From NCBI RefSeq assembly GCF_003024195.1, contig NZ_KZ679039.1:412285-476284 (forward strand): 64,000 nucleotides of DNA. The letters are read 5' to 3'. The position numbers and the translations under genes were made by a program. The notes below the pieces were generated by a model, which did not search any database, was not told where the DNA came from, and worked only from the letters and a program-made list of their open reading frames with translations. This DNA comes from Streptomyces dioscori. Lineage in GTDB: Bacteria > Actinomycetota > Actinomycetes > Streptomycetales > Streptomycetaceae. This document shows positions 32,786-41,053 of the stretch, piece after piece. Within the stretch, counting starts at the first letter, position 1, and each line of letters opens with the position of its first letter.

Positions 32786-33706
32786 TCAGGAGTGGAGCCA
32801 GACGCGCTTGTGTCGAGCAACGGCATAGATCTGTTCGACCTGGTCCGAGGAGAGCTTTCCAGAGAGGGGCGCGAGGGCCGACACCTCGCGCTCCTGATAG
32901 ATCCGCACGGTGTACTGCGTGACGGCACGGTGCAGGGAGACGACGCCTGCGAAGACCAAGACAGGCTCCACAGGGATGGCGAAGCCGCAGTATCGTTCCA
33001 AGATCTTGCGCACGAAGTCAGCTTCAGCCTTACTGGCCGCCGCGTAGGGGACGGGCCGACCGTGGTTGACCTTGGCCATTTCGTCGCCGACCCAGACCGA
33101 AGCGCCCTGATGATGCTTGGTGTTGATGCTGAAGACGCCGCCCGGGCCGATCAACAGGTGGTCGATGTCCCCGCCGTTGCCCTTCGGCACGCCATGAAGA
33201 ACCTTCCAACCGCGGGAGGAGAGACGTTGCAGCTCCCTGCCCACGCGCTGCTCGCCTTCGAGGCCGACGTACCAGCTGTCCCACTCCGAATGACGGCGCA
33301 GCATCTTCGCCCAGAGTCGTCGGAGTGGCGACGGTCCACGAGCCGCGATGGCTTCAAGTAGGGCCGCACCCGGACGGTTCTCCGCCAGATCCTCGGCGAC
33401 GGTCAAAGGGGGTAAGACCGTCGGCTGATCACGCCGACGCGAAGTGACCTGCCCTGATTGGCGAAAGGGCTCGGCAGGCTCCGTTCGAGGTGTCTCGGGG
33501 GCCTGCGCCGGCAGCGGCCGAACGCTCGCCGAGTCGCCGAGATGCTGGCGCAAGAGAGCCACCGCTTCGCGGCGGTACCTCTGCACCTTGACCGTAATGA
33601 CCTTCGTCGGTCGGTCGGCCCAGGCGACAGCAGTGCCATCCGGGAGGTTCACGTAGAGCCGATCTTTGCCGTGGCGCTTCCACGGGTTCACCGTCAGATC
33701 AGTCAT
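32786..33706 (-). CDS. NERD-domain (nuclease-related) protein
   Basis: 306 residues. The C-terminal half is a NERD domain of the PD-(D/E)xK fold: EGEQRVGRELQRLSSRGWKVLHGVPKGNGGDIDHLLIGPGGVFSINTKHHQG carries the Glu, Asp and Lys positions expected for a metal-dependent nuclease. The N-terminal half (VNPWKRHGKDRLYVNLPDGTAVAWADR) and a variable linker are not recognised. It may act on element or foreign DNA. ATG 33706 has GGGGGCGG upstream; ATG 33736 would add ten residues. Confidence 0.8.
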   Translation of the reverse strand: MTDLTVNPWKRHGKDRLYVNLPDGTAVAWADRPTKVITVKVQRYRREAVALLRQHLGDSASVRPLPAQAPETPRTEPAEPFRQSGQVTSRRRDQPTVLPPLTVAEDLAENRPGAALLEAIAARGPSPLRRLWAKMLRRHSEWDSWYVGLEGEQRVGRELQRLSSRGWKVLHGVPKGNGGDIDHLLIGPGGVFSINTKHHQGASVWVGDEMAKVNHGRPVPYAAASKAEADFVRKILERYCGFAIPVEPVLVFAGVVSLHRAVTQYTVRIYQEREVSALAPLSGKLSSDQVEQIYAVARHKRVWLHS

Positions 33707-33889
33707 TGGTCCGCCCCCGCCTGCGTTTGTCCCCATCTACATGGCAGCAGTCGGCCCGGCCCCCGGCAAGAGCGCCTTGCGGTCAGACTTTCCCTACATC
33801 ATCAAGGCTCGCTTCGCTCGCGGCCGACTGCTCGATCGCGAGCGCCAACCGCCTTACCAGCTGGGCTTTTGCTTGGGAGACGCAAGGCA

Positions 33890-34239
33890 GCCCGCGGGGA
33901 ACCGCCGCCGCGATCCGACCTGGGAGGGAGAACCCATCAGCACCCGTAGGACCGCAAGGCGCACGAACACGAAGCACCCCAACGAGACCACCAGACCCGA
34001 GTTGCCCAACGAGTAGAGATCGTTCCGAGGGCCGCGCACGCGCGGCGGCGCCGGCCGGTCGCCGCCGCGCCGCCTCCATGCCTCCGTCACCGGCCGCGCA
34101 CCGTCGCCCGCCCGGCGCCACCACTCAGCGGCCAAGAACCAAGCACCGGGCCATGAGGTAAAGGGGATTGCCGCACAGCAGGTCACAGACGCTTTGTGTT
34201 ACCGAATAGGTCGGATCGCGGCGGCGGTTCCCCGCGGGC
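33890..34239. repeat. 32-bp perfect inverted repeat flanking a 286-bp segment
   Basis: Arms 33890-33921 and 34208-34239 are exact reverse complements over 32 bp and then diverge at once on both sides. The GC-rich arm contains GGTTCCCCGCGGGC. The spacer between them is 286 bp. Confidence 0.85.
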
Positions 34240-34288
34240 CACCTCGCTACCGTGGCCGTTGCCCCGTGGCTGGGGCGGTCGGCTCCAC

Positions 34289-34432
34289 GACTTTAGCCAG
34301 CCACTTTGGGGCGAGCCTCGAAGATCATGGCCCCAACGTCGTGCTTTACCGGGCAGGTCCACAGACTGCCCGACTCGCCATCAGCTTACGGGGCCATGAT
34401 CACTCGCCCCAAAGCAGCTCCCGGCCAAAGTC
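34289..34432 (-). other. Conserved folded element, AICE-1 copy (possible single-strand origin or structured RNA)
   Basis: Read on the minus strand: outer stem GACTTTGGCC / GGCTAAAGTC (one G-T pair); second stem CTTTGGGGCGAG / CTCGCCCCAAAG; third stem GATCATGGCCCC / GGGGCCATGATC; a terminal hairpin CGGGCAG / CTGCCCG with a 9-base loop. Between stems two and three there is one base on the 5' side and TTCGAGG on the 3' side. The same architecture with compensatory changes is found in AICE-2 (56830-56972). In both it has the same orientation as repSA. Confidence 0.75.
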
Positions 34433-34443
34433 GCTCCGCCGCC

Positions 34444-34896
34444 CTAGGATTGATCACTTCCAGGCTCTCGGGCGCGCGATTGCGAGAGGCGATTTCCACT
34501 CTCATCACGTAGGCGCTTCGGAAAGTCCGTGAAAATTCCGAGCATGCCGATCACGAACAACAGTGCAAAGAATGCTGTCCCGATATGCCATACGCCCCCG
34601 CGATCAAAGCTGAACCAAGCGAACGTGCCTCCAACCAGCATGAAACCAATTCCAAGCCCTACGCCAGTCCAGTCCCGCGAGCGCTGATCCTCATCCTGCA
34701 GTAGTGCCCGAAAGGCATCCGAGATGTGCTGTTTGTACTCTCCCTTGACCTCAAGGTCATCCGGCATGGCCGTGAGCAGTTCAAGATCCTTCTTCAGGCG
34801 GTCTCGACTGTCGTAGCGTGGCCGCCGTCCTTGCCAGAGCACCCCAGCTAGCGCTAGAACGCCAACTACGAGCGTTGTGATTTCTGACCCTTTCAT
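34444..34896 (-). CDS. Membrane protein of unknown function
   Basis: 150 residues from ATG 34896 (MKGSEITTLVVGVLALAGVLW). One N-terminal helix, a soluble stretch of ~50 residues (RYDSRDRLKKDLELLTAMPDDLEVKGEYKQHISDAFRALL), and two more helices (GVGLGIGFMLVGGTFAWFSF, GTAFFALLFVIGMLGIF). Codon usage is less GC-biased than in the core genes, suggesting more recent acquisition. No family recognised. Confidence 0.65.
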   Translation of the reverse strand: MKGSEITTLVVGVLALAGVLWQGRRPRYDSRDRLKKDLELLTAMPDDLEVKGEYKQHISDAFRALLQDEDQRSRDWTGVGLGIGFMLVGGTFAWFSFDRGGVWHIGTAFFALLFVIGMLGIFTDFPKRLRDESGNRLSQSRAREPGSDQS

Positions 34897-35108
34897 GTGC
34901 GACAGGCTACCGACCCAGTTGGGAGAAAGCTGACCAATGGCACTGTCTCCCGGCTGTGCCGTTCTTGTGCCAGGGCGGGCGGGGGCACGCGGGGAATCGG
35001 GGTTTTCCAGGCTGCAGCGAGCACGCAAGCCAAAGAACTGCCAGGTCACTAGTGTGATCGCCTCACCTCGCTCATAAAGCGGGTCTTCGCTCAGCGATCA
35101 GCCGGAAC

Positions 35109-35624
35109 TCACGCGGGAGGTAAGCGACGAAGGCCAACCGTGCGGTGAACGTCCTGCATCGTAGTGTTCTTCGCCCGCCACGCCAGGTCCTCGAAGTAGA
35201 ACATGGTCAAGTTGCGATGTCTCTCCCGTTCGGAATAAACGAAGGGGGCCAGCTTGTCCCATGTTCTGAGGATGGCCCTGCCGTACGCCCCAAGGACCAA
35301 CTCCTCGTCCACCACGTTGTGGGCAACAAGCTTCCCGATATCGTCGTAGAACAGGCCGACTCGCCGGATGTGATCTTTGATTTCTTCCGGGAGATTCCGG
35401 TACCCCTCTTCGGTGGGATGGTTATCTCTGAGCTCATCTCGGATGTACTCCATTGACCGAAAGAACTCCGGAGTTCGCGTCTCCTTGAAGGCATCGATGA
35501 TGACCGGCAAGACGTTTGAGTCGTTAGCTAGCTTGAGCTGACGGCGGGCAGCCAGTGCAGAAGTCAGAAACGCGCCTCCCGACACCGTCAGGGCAAGTAG
35601 ATTCAGCACCAGTGACCCATCCAT
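35109..35624 (-). CDS. Membrane-anchored protein, DUF4760-like
   Basis: 171 residues from ATG 35624. One N-terminal helix (LVLNLLALTVSGGAFLTSALAARRQL) is followed by a soluble alpha-helical domain (VLPVIIDAFKETRTPEFFRSMEYIRDEL, IRRVGLFYDDIGKLVAHNVVDEELVLGAYGRAILRTWDKLAPFV). This layout resembles DUF4760 proteins, whose function is unknown. It is the last gene before attR and has relaxed GC content like its neighbour. Confidence 0.65.
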   Translation of the reverse strand: MDGSLVLNLLALTVSGGAFLTSALAARRQLKLANDSNVLPVIIDAFKETRTPEFFRSMEYIRDELRDNHPTEEGYRNLPEEIKDHIRRVGLFYDDIGKLVAHNVVDEELVLGAYGRAILRTWDKLAPFVYSERERHRNLTMFYFEDLAWRAKNTTMQDVHRTVGLRRLPPA

Positions 35625-35813
35625 GCGACCACTCTGCCCGCTGCTTTGCGCAGCTGTACGCGCGATCGAGGAACTGGCTCCAGTGGAAGGCTGCCCGATG
35701 TGGCTGCGGTACAGCAGGGGAGTACAGCAACCCCCGTATCCCGCAGCGACTGTCACCGGCCGGAAGTGCATCGCTGATCAGCTCAGCAAACTTCAGCGAC
35801 CTCCCCGCCCGTA

Positions 35814-35906
35814 GTTCGCATCGAGGGGGTCTGGGGTTCAAATCCCCACAGGTCCACCGCAGCTCAGAACCCCCGCCGGGGAGATCCGGCGGGGGTTCTT
35901 TGGTGT
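35814..35906 (+). repeat. attR direct repeat of AICE-1 (93 bp)
   Basis: Exact copy of 23473-23565. It contains the 3' 43 bases of tRNA-Ala and its terminator but not the 5' half, so it is not a functional tRNA gene. Confidence 0.95.
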
Positions 35907-35916
35907 GCGTGGTGGC

Positions 35917-35970
35917 ACCCGGATCGCGTGGCAACCCGGATCGCACGGCGGTACCCGGATCGCGTGGCAG
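35917..35970. repeat. Three ~18-bp tandem repeats next to attR
   Basis: Units begin ACCCGGATCGC at 35917, 35934 and 35953; the first and third share ACCCGGATCGCGTGGCA. They lie in chromosomal sequence just outside the element, before the stop of the next gene. Confidence 0.7.
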
Positions 35971-36006
35971 CCCGGGGGCGTGGTTCGCGGCGGTGGGGGA
36001 GGGGGC

Positions 36007-36315
36007 TCAGTAGATGATGACCCTCCAGCGCTCCACCCAGCGCAGCCACGCGCCGCCCGCGCCGCGTACCTGGATGCGGTCCGTCCGGACCTGCCAGACG
36101 GTGCCGTAGAGCGTGGAGTCCGGGAGATCCACTCTGACGGTGTCGTAGACGTCCACGTCGGTCTCCACCGGCCGGGACCACGTGTGCGCGCAGTGGCCGC
36201 AGGTGTAGCCGACCACCTCCTGGCCCCCGACGGACGTGGGGCGGCCCTGGTGGACCGCCTCCACGGAGCATCGGGGGCACGGGTCGGCCGTGTGCTCACC
36301 CGTCTCGTACGACAT
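36007..36315 (-). CDS. Conserved zinc-ribbon-containing hypothetical protein
   Basis: 102 residues from ATG 36315 with GAGGAG 4 bp upstream (MSYETGEHTADPCPRCSVEAV...). CPRC and CGHC (about 26 residues apart) form a likely zinc ribbon. A beta-rich tail follows (YDTVRVDLPDSTLYGTVWQVRTDRIQVR, ending VERWRVIIY). Unknown function; 8 bp downstream of the GNAT gene on the same strand. Confidence 0.7.
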   Translation of the reverse strand: MSYETGEHTADPCPRCSVEAVHQGRPTSVGGQEVVGYTCGHCAHTWSRPVETDVDVYDTVRVDLPDSTLYGTVWQVRTDRIQVRGAGGAWLRWVERWRVIIY

Positions 36316-36323
36316 ACGGCTCC

Positions 36324-36800
36324 TCACAGAGGTTTCGCGAAGCAGCGGCTGTCCTCGTGGAAGCGGTAGTGGCCGAACTTGACGCAGGGCTCGTAGCCGC
36401 TGGACGCGTACAGGGCGATGGCCTCGGGCTGCTTGTTGCCGGTCTCCAGGACCATGCGGGTGCGGCCCGCCGCTCGTGCGTCGGCCTCCAGGGCGCCGAG
36501 GATGCGGCGTGCGAGGCCGTTGCCGCGGGCCTGCCCGATCACGAACATGCGCTTCAGCTCGGCGTCGCCGTCCGAGTAGCCCTCGTCGTTCTCGTCCTGG
36601 GTGCGCCAGCCGCCGGTGGCCACGGGCCGGTCCTCGGCGTCGTACGCGATCAGGTAGAGGCCGAGCGGCGGCTCGAACATCGACGGGTCGAGCGGGGTGA
36701 CATCGCCGTCGTCCCCGTAGCGCACGGCGTATTCGGCCTGCACCTCGTCGTTGAGTTCGACGGCGTCGGGGTGGTCGAAGGCGACCCGGCGTATATCCAT
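36324..36800 (-). CDS. GNAT family N-acetyltransferase
   Basis: 158 residues from ATG 36800 (MDIRRVAFDHPDAVELNDEVQAEYAVRYG). The acetyl-CoA site motif A is ELKRMFVIGQARGNGLARRILGALEADAR; RMVLETGNKQPEAIALYASSGYEPC is motif B. It belongs to the large small-molecule GNAT group; substrate unknown. It is divergent from exonuclease III and probably co-transcribed with the zinc-ribbon gene. Confidence 0.88.
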   Translation of the reverse strand: MDIRRVAFDHPDAVELNDEVQAEYAVRYGDDGDVTPLDPSMFEPPLGLYLIAYDAEDRPVATGGWRTQDENDEGYSDGDAELKRMFVIGQARGNGLARRILGALEADARAAGRTRMVLETGNKQPEAIALYASSGYEPCVKFGHYRFHEDSRCFAKPL

Positions 36801-36879
36801 GCTGAGTATCGTACTTCTATGCAGTGGGAGGGGTGGGCAGGTGCTCTGTGCTCGTCCAGTGTGCCGGTATCGTGCCCGG

Positions 36880-37704
36880 GTGCTCACTGTGACCTCTGTG
36901 AATGTGAACGGGCTCCGGGCCGCCGCCAAGAAGGGCTTCGTGGAGTGGCTGGCGGACACGTCCGCCGATGTGCTGTGCCTCCAGGAGGTACGGGCCGAGC
37001 CCGAGCAGCTCCCGGAGGGCGTACGGCAGCCCGAGGGCTGGCATGTCGTGCACGCGCCCGCCGCCGCGAAGGGGCGGGCCGGTGTCTCCCTCTACACGCG
37101 CCGCGAGCCCGACCGCGTCCAGGTCGGCTTCGGGTCGGCCGAGTTCGACGGCAGCGGGCGCTATGTCGAGGCCGACCTGCCCGGCGTCACCGTCGCCAGC
37201 CTGTACCTGCCCTCCGGTGAGGTCGGGACCGAGCGGCAGGACGAGAAGATCCGGTTCATGGACGAGTTCCGCACCTATCTGAAGGCGCTGCGCGTGCGGG
37301 CCGCCGCCGAAGGGCGCGAGGTCGTCGTGTGCGGCGACTGGAACATCGCCCACCAGCCGGCCGACCTCAAGAACTGGCGGGCCAACCAGAAGAGCTCCGG
37401 CTTTCTGCCGGAGGAGCGGGAGTGGCTGGGCAAGGTCTTCGGTACGGAGGCGGGTGACGGCGATGCCGACGGGCTCGGGTACGTGGATGTCGTACGCGCG
37501 CTGCACCCGGACGTCGACGGGCCGTACTCGTGGTGGTCCTACCGCGGGCGAGCCTTCGACAACGACTCGGGGTGGCGGATCGACTACCAGGTCGCCACGC
37601 CCGGACTCGCGGCCCGGGCCGTCAAGGCCTTCGTGGAGCGGGCCGCCACCCACGGGGACCGCTGGTCCGACCACGCGCCGGTGACCGTGGTCTACGACCG
37701 CTGA
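36880..37704 (+). CDS. xth: Exodeoxyribonuclease III
   Basis: 274 residues from GTG 36880 (VLTVTSVNVNGLRAAAKKGFVEWL). Exonuclease/endonuclease/phosphatase fold: VLCLQEVRAE (metal Glu), VVVCGDWNIAHQPADLKNW (Asp/Asn), DVVRALHPDVDGPYSWWSYRGRAFDNDSGWRIDYQVAT and the C-terminal catalytic pair RWSDHAPVTVVY. It cleaves at abasic sites and trims 3' ends in base-excision repair. Length is normal. Confidence 0.93.
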   Translation: MLTVTSVNVNGLRAAAKKGFVEWLADTSADVLCLQEVRAEPEQLPEGVRQPEGWHVVHAPAAAKGRAGVSLYTRREPDRVQVGFGSAEFDGSGRYVEADLPGVTVASLYLPSGEVGTERQDEKIRFMDEFRTYLKALRVRAAAEGREVVVCGDWNIAHQPADLKNWRANQKSSGFLPEEREWLGKVFGTEAGDGDADGLGYVDVVRALHPDVDGPYSWWSYRGRAFDNDSGWRIDYQVATPGLAARAVKAFVERAATHGDRWSDHAPVTVVYDR

Positions 37705-37747
37705 CCCTCGTGCGCGGTCGGCCGCCGGGCGGACCGGTTGCCGGGGT

Positions 37748-38395
37748 TCACGGCCGTTTCTGCAGCCGTCGGTCCAGCGCCATCGACAGTTCCGCCTCCA
37801 CCACGCTCTTCGCCAGGGGGCGCAGGCGCTGGAGGTCCTCCGGGGTGCGGTCCTCGGTGAGGACCACGTCGGTGAACAACTCCGCCAGGGCGTCCGCGTG
37901 TTCGCGTACGCGGCGGGCGGCCGCGAGGATGTCCGCGAGCGGGATGCCCTCGCGGACCAGGGCCGCCGAGGTGTCCAGGAGCCGGCGGCTGATGTGGACG
38001 ATGTCCGTGCCGTCGGTGGCGAGGTAGCCGAGGTCCAGGGACGCGGCCAGGTTCTCCGAGGTGGCCTGGCCCGCGAAGACGTCGGCCAGTTCCTCGGGGG
38101 AGAGGCGCACCGGGGTCTCCTCGGTGGGGGCGCCCAGGCCGAGGAGTTCGCCGACGTCGCGGCCGTGGTCGAAGGCCTCCGCCAGCTCGGCGATGCCGTT
38201 GAGGGTGTGGCCGCGCTCCAGGAGGGCGGCGATCGTGCGCAGCCGGGCGAGGTGGTCCTCGTCGTACCAGGCGATGCGGCCCTCGCGGCGCGGTGGCGGG
38301 ATCAGCTTCCGCTCGCGGTAGAAGCGCAGCGTGCGCACGGTGATGCCGGCCTGCTGGGCCAGCTCCTCCATTCGGTACTCCCGCTTGTCCGCCAC
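37748..38395 (-). CDS. MerR-family transcriptional regulator
   Basis: 215 residues. The N-terminal MerR helix-turn-helix and wing (YRMEELAQQAGITVRTLRFYRERKLIPPPRREGRIAWYDEDHLARL) is followed by a dimerisation helix (LRTIAALLERGHTLNGIAEL) and a ~120-residue effector domain with no Cys metal site. An organic inducer is therefore more likely than a metal. It is divergent from the monooxygenase-hydrolase-SDR operon, whose likely regulator it is. Confidence 0.88.
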   Translation of the reverse strand: MADKREYRMEELAQQAGITVRTLRFYRERKLIPPPRREGRIAWYDEDHLARLRTIAALLERGHTLNGIAELAEAFDHGRDVGELLGLGAPTEETPVRLSPEELADVFAGQATSENLAASLDLGYLATDGTDIVHISRRLLDTSAALVREGIPLADILAAARRVREHADALAELFTDVVLTEDRTPEDLQRLRPLAKSVVEAELSMALDRRLQKRP

Positions 38396-38549
38396 ATCGG
38401 CACCCTATGTCGTACCGTCGGTAACTTTCCTGCGCGCGACCCCTACCCATGAGTACGGAGCTGCTCTAGTCTCCCCATTGCGCCAGTGTTCACTGGCGCG
38501 GTCGCACGTGGCGTCATACGTGGCATGGACGCGGCATGGAGGCATCGGG

Positions 38550-40130
38550 ATGACCGAGCACGAACATGTACGAGTGGCGGTGATCGGCTCCGGTTTCGGC
38601 GGGCTGGGAGCCGCCGTACGGTTGCGCCGCGAGGGCGTCACCGACTTCGTCGTCCTGGAACGGGCCGGCAGCGTGGGCGGGACCTGGCGCGACAACAGCT
38701 ACCCCGGCTGCGCCTGCGACGTGCCGTCCCACCTCTACTCGTTCTCCTTCGCGCCCAACCCCGACTGGCCGCGCACCTTCTCCGGGCAGGAGCACATCCG
38801 CGCCTATCTGGAGCACGTCACCGACGTCTTCGGGCTGCGGCCCCATCTGCGCCTGAACTCCGAGGTCAAGCTCATGACCTGGGACGGCGAGCGGTTGCAC
38901 TGGGTGATCGAGACCAGCAGCGGCACCCTCACCGCCGACCTCGTCGTGTCGGCGACCGGGCCGCTCTCCGACCCCAAGGTGCCGGACGTCCCCGGCCTCG
39001 ACACCTTCCCCGGCAAGGTGTTCCACTCGGCCCGCTGGGACCACGACTACGACCTGCGCGGCAAGCGGGTCGCGATGATCGGCACCGGAGCCTCCGCCAT
39101 CCAGATCGTGCCGGCGATACAGCCCGAGGTCGCGCAGCTGACCCTCTTCCAGCGCACCCCGCCCTGGGTGATGCCCCGCATGGACCGGGCCGTCAGCGGC
39201 GCCGAACGGCTGCTGCACCGGACGCTGCCCGTCACGGCCCGGCTGCGGCGCGGACTCCTGTGGGGCATCAGGGAGTTGCAGGTCCAGGCGTTCACCAAGC
39301 GTCCGGGCGAACTGGGGCTGGTCGAGGAGATCGCCAAGCGGAACATGTTCCGGGCCATCAAGGACCCGGGACTGCGGGCCAAGCTCACCCCGTCCTACCG
39401 CATCGGCTGCAAGCGCATCCTGCTGTCCAGCACGTACTACCCGGCCCTCGCGAAGCCCAATGTGGACGTCGTCGCGAGCGGACTGCGCGAGGTCCGCGGC
39501 TCCACCGTCGTCGCCGCCGACGGCAGCGAGGCCGAGGTCGACGCGATCGTCTTCGGTACGGGGTTCCACGTCACCGACATGCCCATCGCCGACCGGGTCG
39601 TCGGCGCCGAGGGGAAGACGCTCGCCGAGGCGTGGTCGGCGTCCGGCATGAGGTCCCTGCGGGGCGCGACCGCCGCCGGATTCCCCAACTGGATGACGAT
39701 CATCGGACCCAACACGGGCCTCGGGAACTCCAGCATGATCCTGATGATCGAGTCCCAGCTGAACTACATGGCGGACTACGTAAGGCAGTTGGACGTGCTC
39801 GGCGGCCGGGCCGCACTCGACGCACGCCCCGGCGCGGTCGACGCCTGGAACGACCGCGTCCAGAAACGCATGGAGCGTACGGTCTGGTCCACCGGCGGCT
39901 GCAACAGCTGGTACCTCGACGAGAACGGCGTCAACACGACCGTCTGGCCGGGTACGACCACGGAGTTCCGCGGCGCGACACGGCACGTGGACCTGGCGGA
40001 GTACGACCTGATCCGCCCACCGGCGCCCACGCCCGCAAGCGAACCCGCATCCGAACTCGTACCGGCATCGGCCGCGCAGCCCGCGACACCGGCCGCCCTT
40101 ACCAAGAAGAAGGCCGAGGCAGAAGCATGA
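38550..40130 (+). CDS. Flavin-containing (Baeyer-Villiger-type) monooxygenase
   Basis: 526 residues, ATG 38550 with GGAGG 7 bp upstream. FAD-binding VAVIGSGFGGLGAAVRLRREG, the conserved SVGGTWRDNSYPGCACDVPSHLYSFSF, the fingerprint FPGKVFHSARWDHD, and NADPH-binding RVAMIGTGASAIQIVPAIQP are all present. It inserts oxygen into ketones (giving esters) or acts on other nucleophilic sites, like M. tuberculosis MymA. The Pro/Ala-rich C-terminal tail is extra. It overlaps the hydrolase gene by ATGA. Confidence 0.9.
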   Translation: MTEHEHVRVAVIGSGFGGLGAAVRLRREGVTDFVVLERAGSVGGTWRDNSYPGCACDVPSHLYSFSFAPNPDWPRTFSGQEHIRAYLEHVTDVFGLRPHLRLNSEVKLMTWDGERLHWVIETSSGTLTADLVVSATGPLSDPKVPDVPGLDTFPGKVFHSARWDHDYDLRGKRVAMIGTGASAIQIVPAIQPEVAQLTLFQRTPPWVMPRMDRAVSGAERLLHRTLPVTARLRRGLLWGIRELQVQAFTKRPGELGLVEEIAKRNMFRAIKDPGLRAKLTPSYRIGCKRILLSSTYYPALAKPNVDVVASGLREVRGSTVVAADGSEAEVDAIVFGTGFHVTDMPIADRVVGAEGKTLAEAWSASGMRSLRGATAAGFPNWMTIIGPNTGLGNSSMILMIESQLNYMADYVRQLDVLGGRAALDARPGAVDAWNDRVQKRMERTVWSTGGCNSWYLDENGVNTTVWPGTTTEFRGATRHVDLAEYDLIRPPAPTPASEPASELVPASAAQPATPAALTKKKAEAEA

Positions 40131-41053
40131 GCCGACTGACGCGCGAGGCCTCCGGCCCCTACGCGCCGCCCGTCCCCGCGCGCGAGCTGACGGCGGTCTC
40201 CGCCGACGGGGCGCGGCTGCACGTCGAGGTGCACGGAGCCGTCGACGACCCGGCCGCCCCCGCGGTGGTGCTCGCGCACGGCTGGACCTGCTCGACCGCC
40301 TTCTGGGCGGCGCAGATGCAGGAACTCGCCACCGATCACCGGGTGATCGTCTACGACCAGCGCGGGCACGGGCGCAGCCCCGCCAGCCCCGCGTGCAGCA
40401 CGGACGGGCTCGCCGACGACCTGGAGGCCGTGCTCGCGGCCACCCTCGCGCCCGGCGAGAAGGCCGTTCTCGTCGGGCACTCCATGGGTGGGATGACGCT
40501 CATCGCCGCGTCCGAGCGGGCCGGGTTCCGGGAGCACGCCGCCGCCGTACTCCTGTGCAGCACGGGCAGTTCACGGCTCGTCGCCGAGTCGCTCGTACTC
40601 CCGATGCGGGCCGGCCGGGCGCGTACCTGGCTGACCAAGCAGATCCTCGGATCGCGGGCGCCGCTCGGACCGGTCACGCCGCTCGCCCGGCGGATCCTCA
40701 AGTACGGAACCATGGGGCCCGGTTCGGCGCCGGCCATGGTCGAGGCGTGCGCGCGGATCGTGCACGCGTGTCCCCGGCAGGTGCGCCACTCCTGGTCGAA
40801 GGTGCTCGACCTGCTCGACCTCGACCACGCGGTACGGGAGTTGCGCGTCCCCACCGAGGTCGTGGTGGGTACGGCGGACCGGCTGACGCCCGCCGTGCAC
40901 GCCCGCTCGCTGGTCGCCGCGCTGCCCCACTGCGTCGGCTCCACCGAGCTGCCCGGTATCGGGCACATGACCCCCATCGAGGCACCCGACCTGGTCACCA
41001 CCCGGATCCGGGCCCTCGTCGCCACATACGCAGTGATCAAGGAGGGCGCATGA
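40127..41053 (+). CDS. Alpha/beta hydrolase (esterase/lipase)
   Basis: 308 residues with a typical alpha/beta-hydrolase fold: oxyanion HGWTCSTAFW, YDQRGHGRS, the nucleophile elbow VLVGHSMGGMTLI, an acid in VVGTADRLTP and the His in LPGIGHMTPIEAP. As the middle gene of a monooxygenase-hydrolase-SDR set it would hydrolyse the ester made by the Baeyer-Villiger step (inference). It corresponds in position to LipR of the mycobacterial mymA operon. Overlaps both neighbours. Confidence 0.88.
   Translation: MSRLTREASGPYAPPVPARELTAVSADGARLHVEVHGAVDDPAAPAVVLAHGWTCSTAFWAAQMQELATDHRVIVYDQRGHGRSPASPACSTDGLADDLEAVLAATLAPGEKAVLVGHSMGGMTLIAASERAGFREHAAAVLLCSTGSSRLVAESLVLPMRAGRARTWLTKQILGSRAPLGPVTPLARRILKYGTMGPGSAPAMVEACARIVHACPRQVRHSWSKVLDLLDLDHAVRELRVPTEVVVGTADRLTPAVHARSLVAALPHCVGSTELPGIGHMTPIEAPDLVTTRIRALVATYAVIKEGA

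Larger units (their letters stand above)
33707..34443. other. 737-bp gene-free interval with inverted repeats
   Basis: No credible gene is found. The open frames on both strands are low-complexity. It holds a 32-bp perfect inverted repeat around a 286-bp segment (33890-34239) and the folded element at 34289-34432. Its place in the element and its symmetry suggest a replication or transfer locus rather than coding DNA. Confidence 0.65.
23473..35906. mobile_element. AICE-1: pSAM2-like integrative and conjugative element in tRNA-Ala
   Basis: About 12.4 kb bounded by 93-bp direct repeats. It holds the full set expected of an actinomycete integrative conjugative element: tyrosine integrase, excisionase, RepSA rolling-circle initiator, TraSA FtsK-like translocase, Spd-like small membrane proteins, SCO3933-family protein, an HTH regulator and a Pif-like Nudix protein. 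Genes from 23589 to 30747 run leftwards in near-continuous overlap. No gene looks broken, so the element may still be able to excise and transfer. Confidence 0.95.

Noticed and set aside
26406..33706. Methyltransferase plus NERD protein as a restriction-modification system
   Set aside because: They are 6 kb apart in different operons and no target-recognition subunit is seen; kept only as a weak finding.
33783..34186. Two minus-strand open frames in the gene-free part of AICE-1
   Set aside because: Low complexity, overlapping each other, no ribosome binding sites, and they span the inverted-repeat arms.
35814..35857. Second tRNA-Ala gene at attR
   Set aside because: Only the 3' part from the anticodon stem is present; there is no acceptor 5' strand or D arm.
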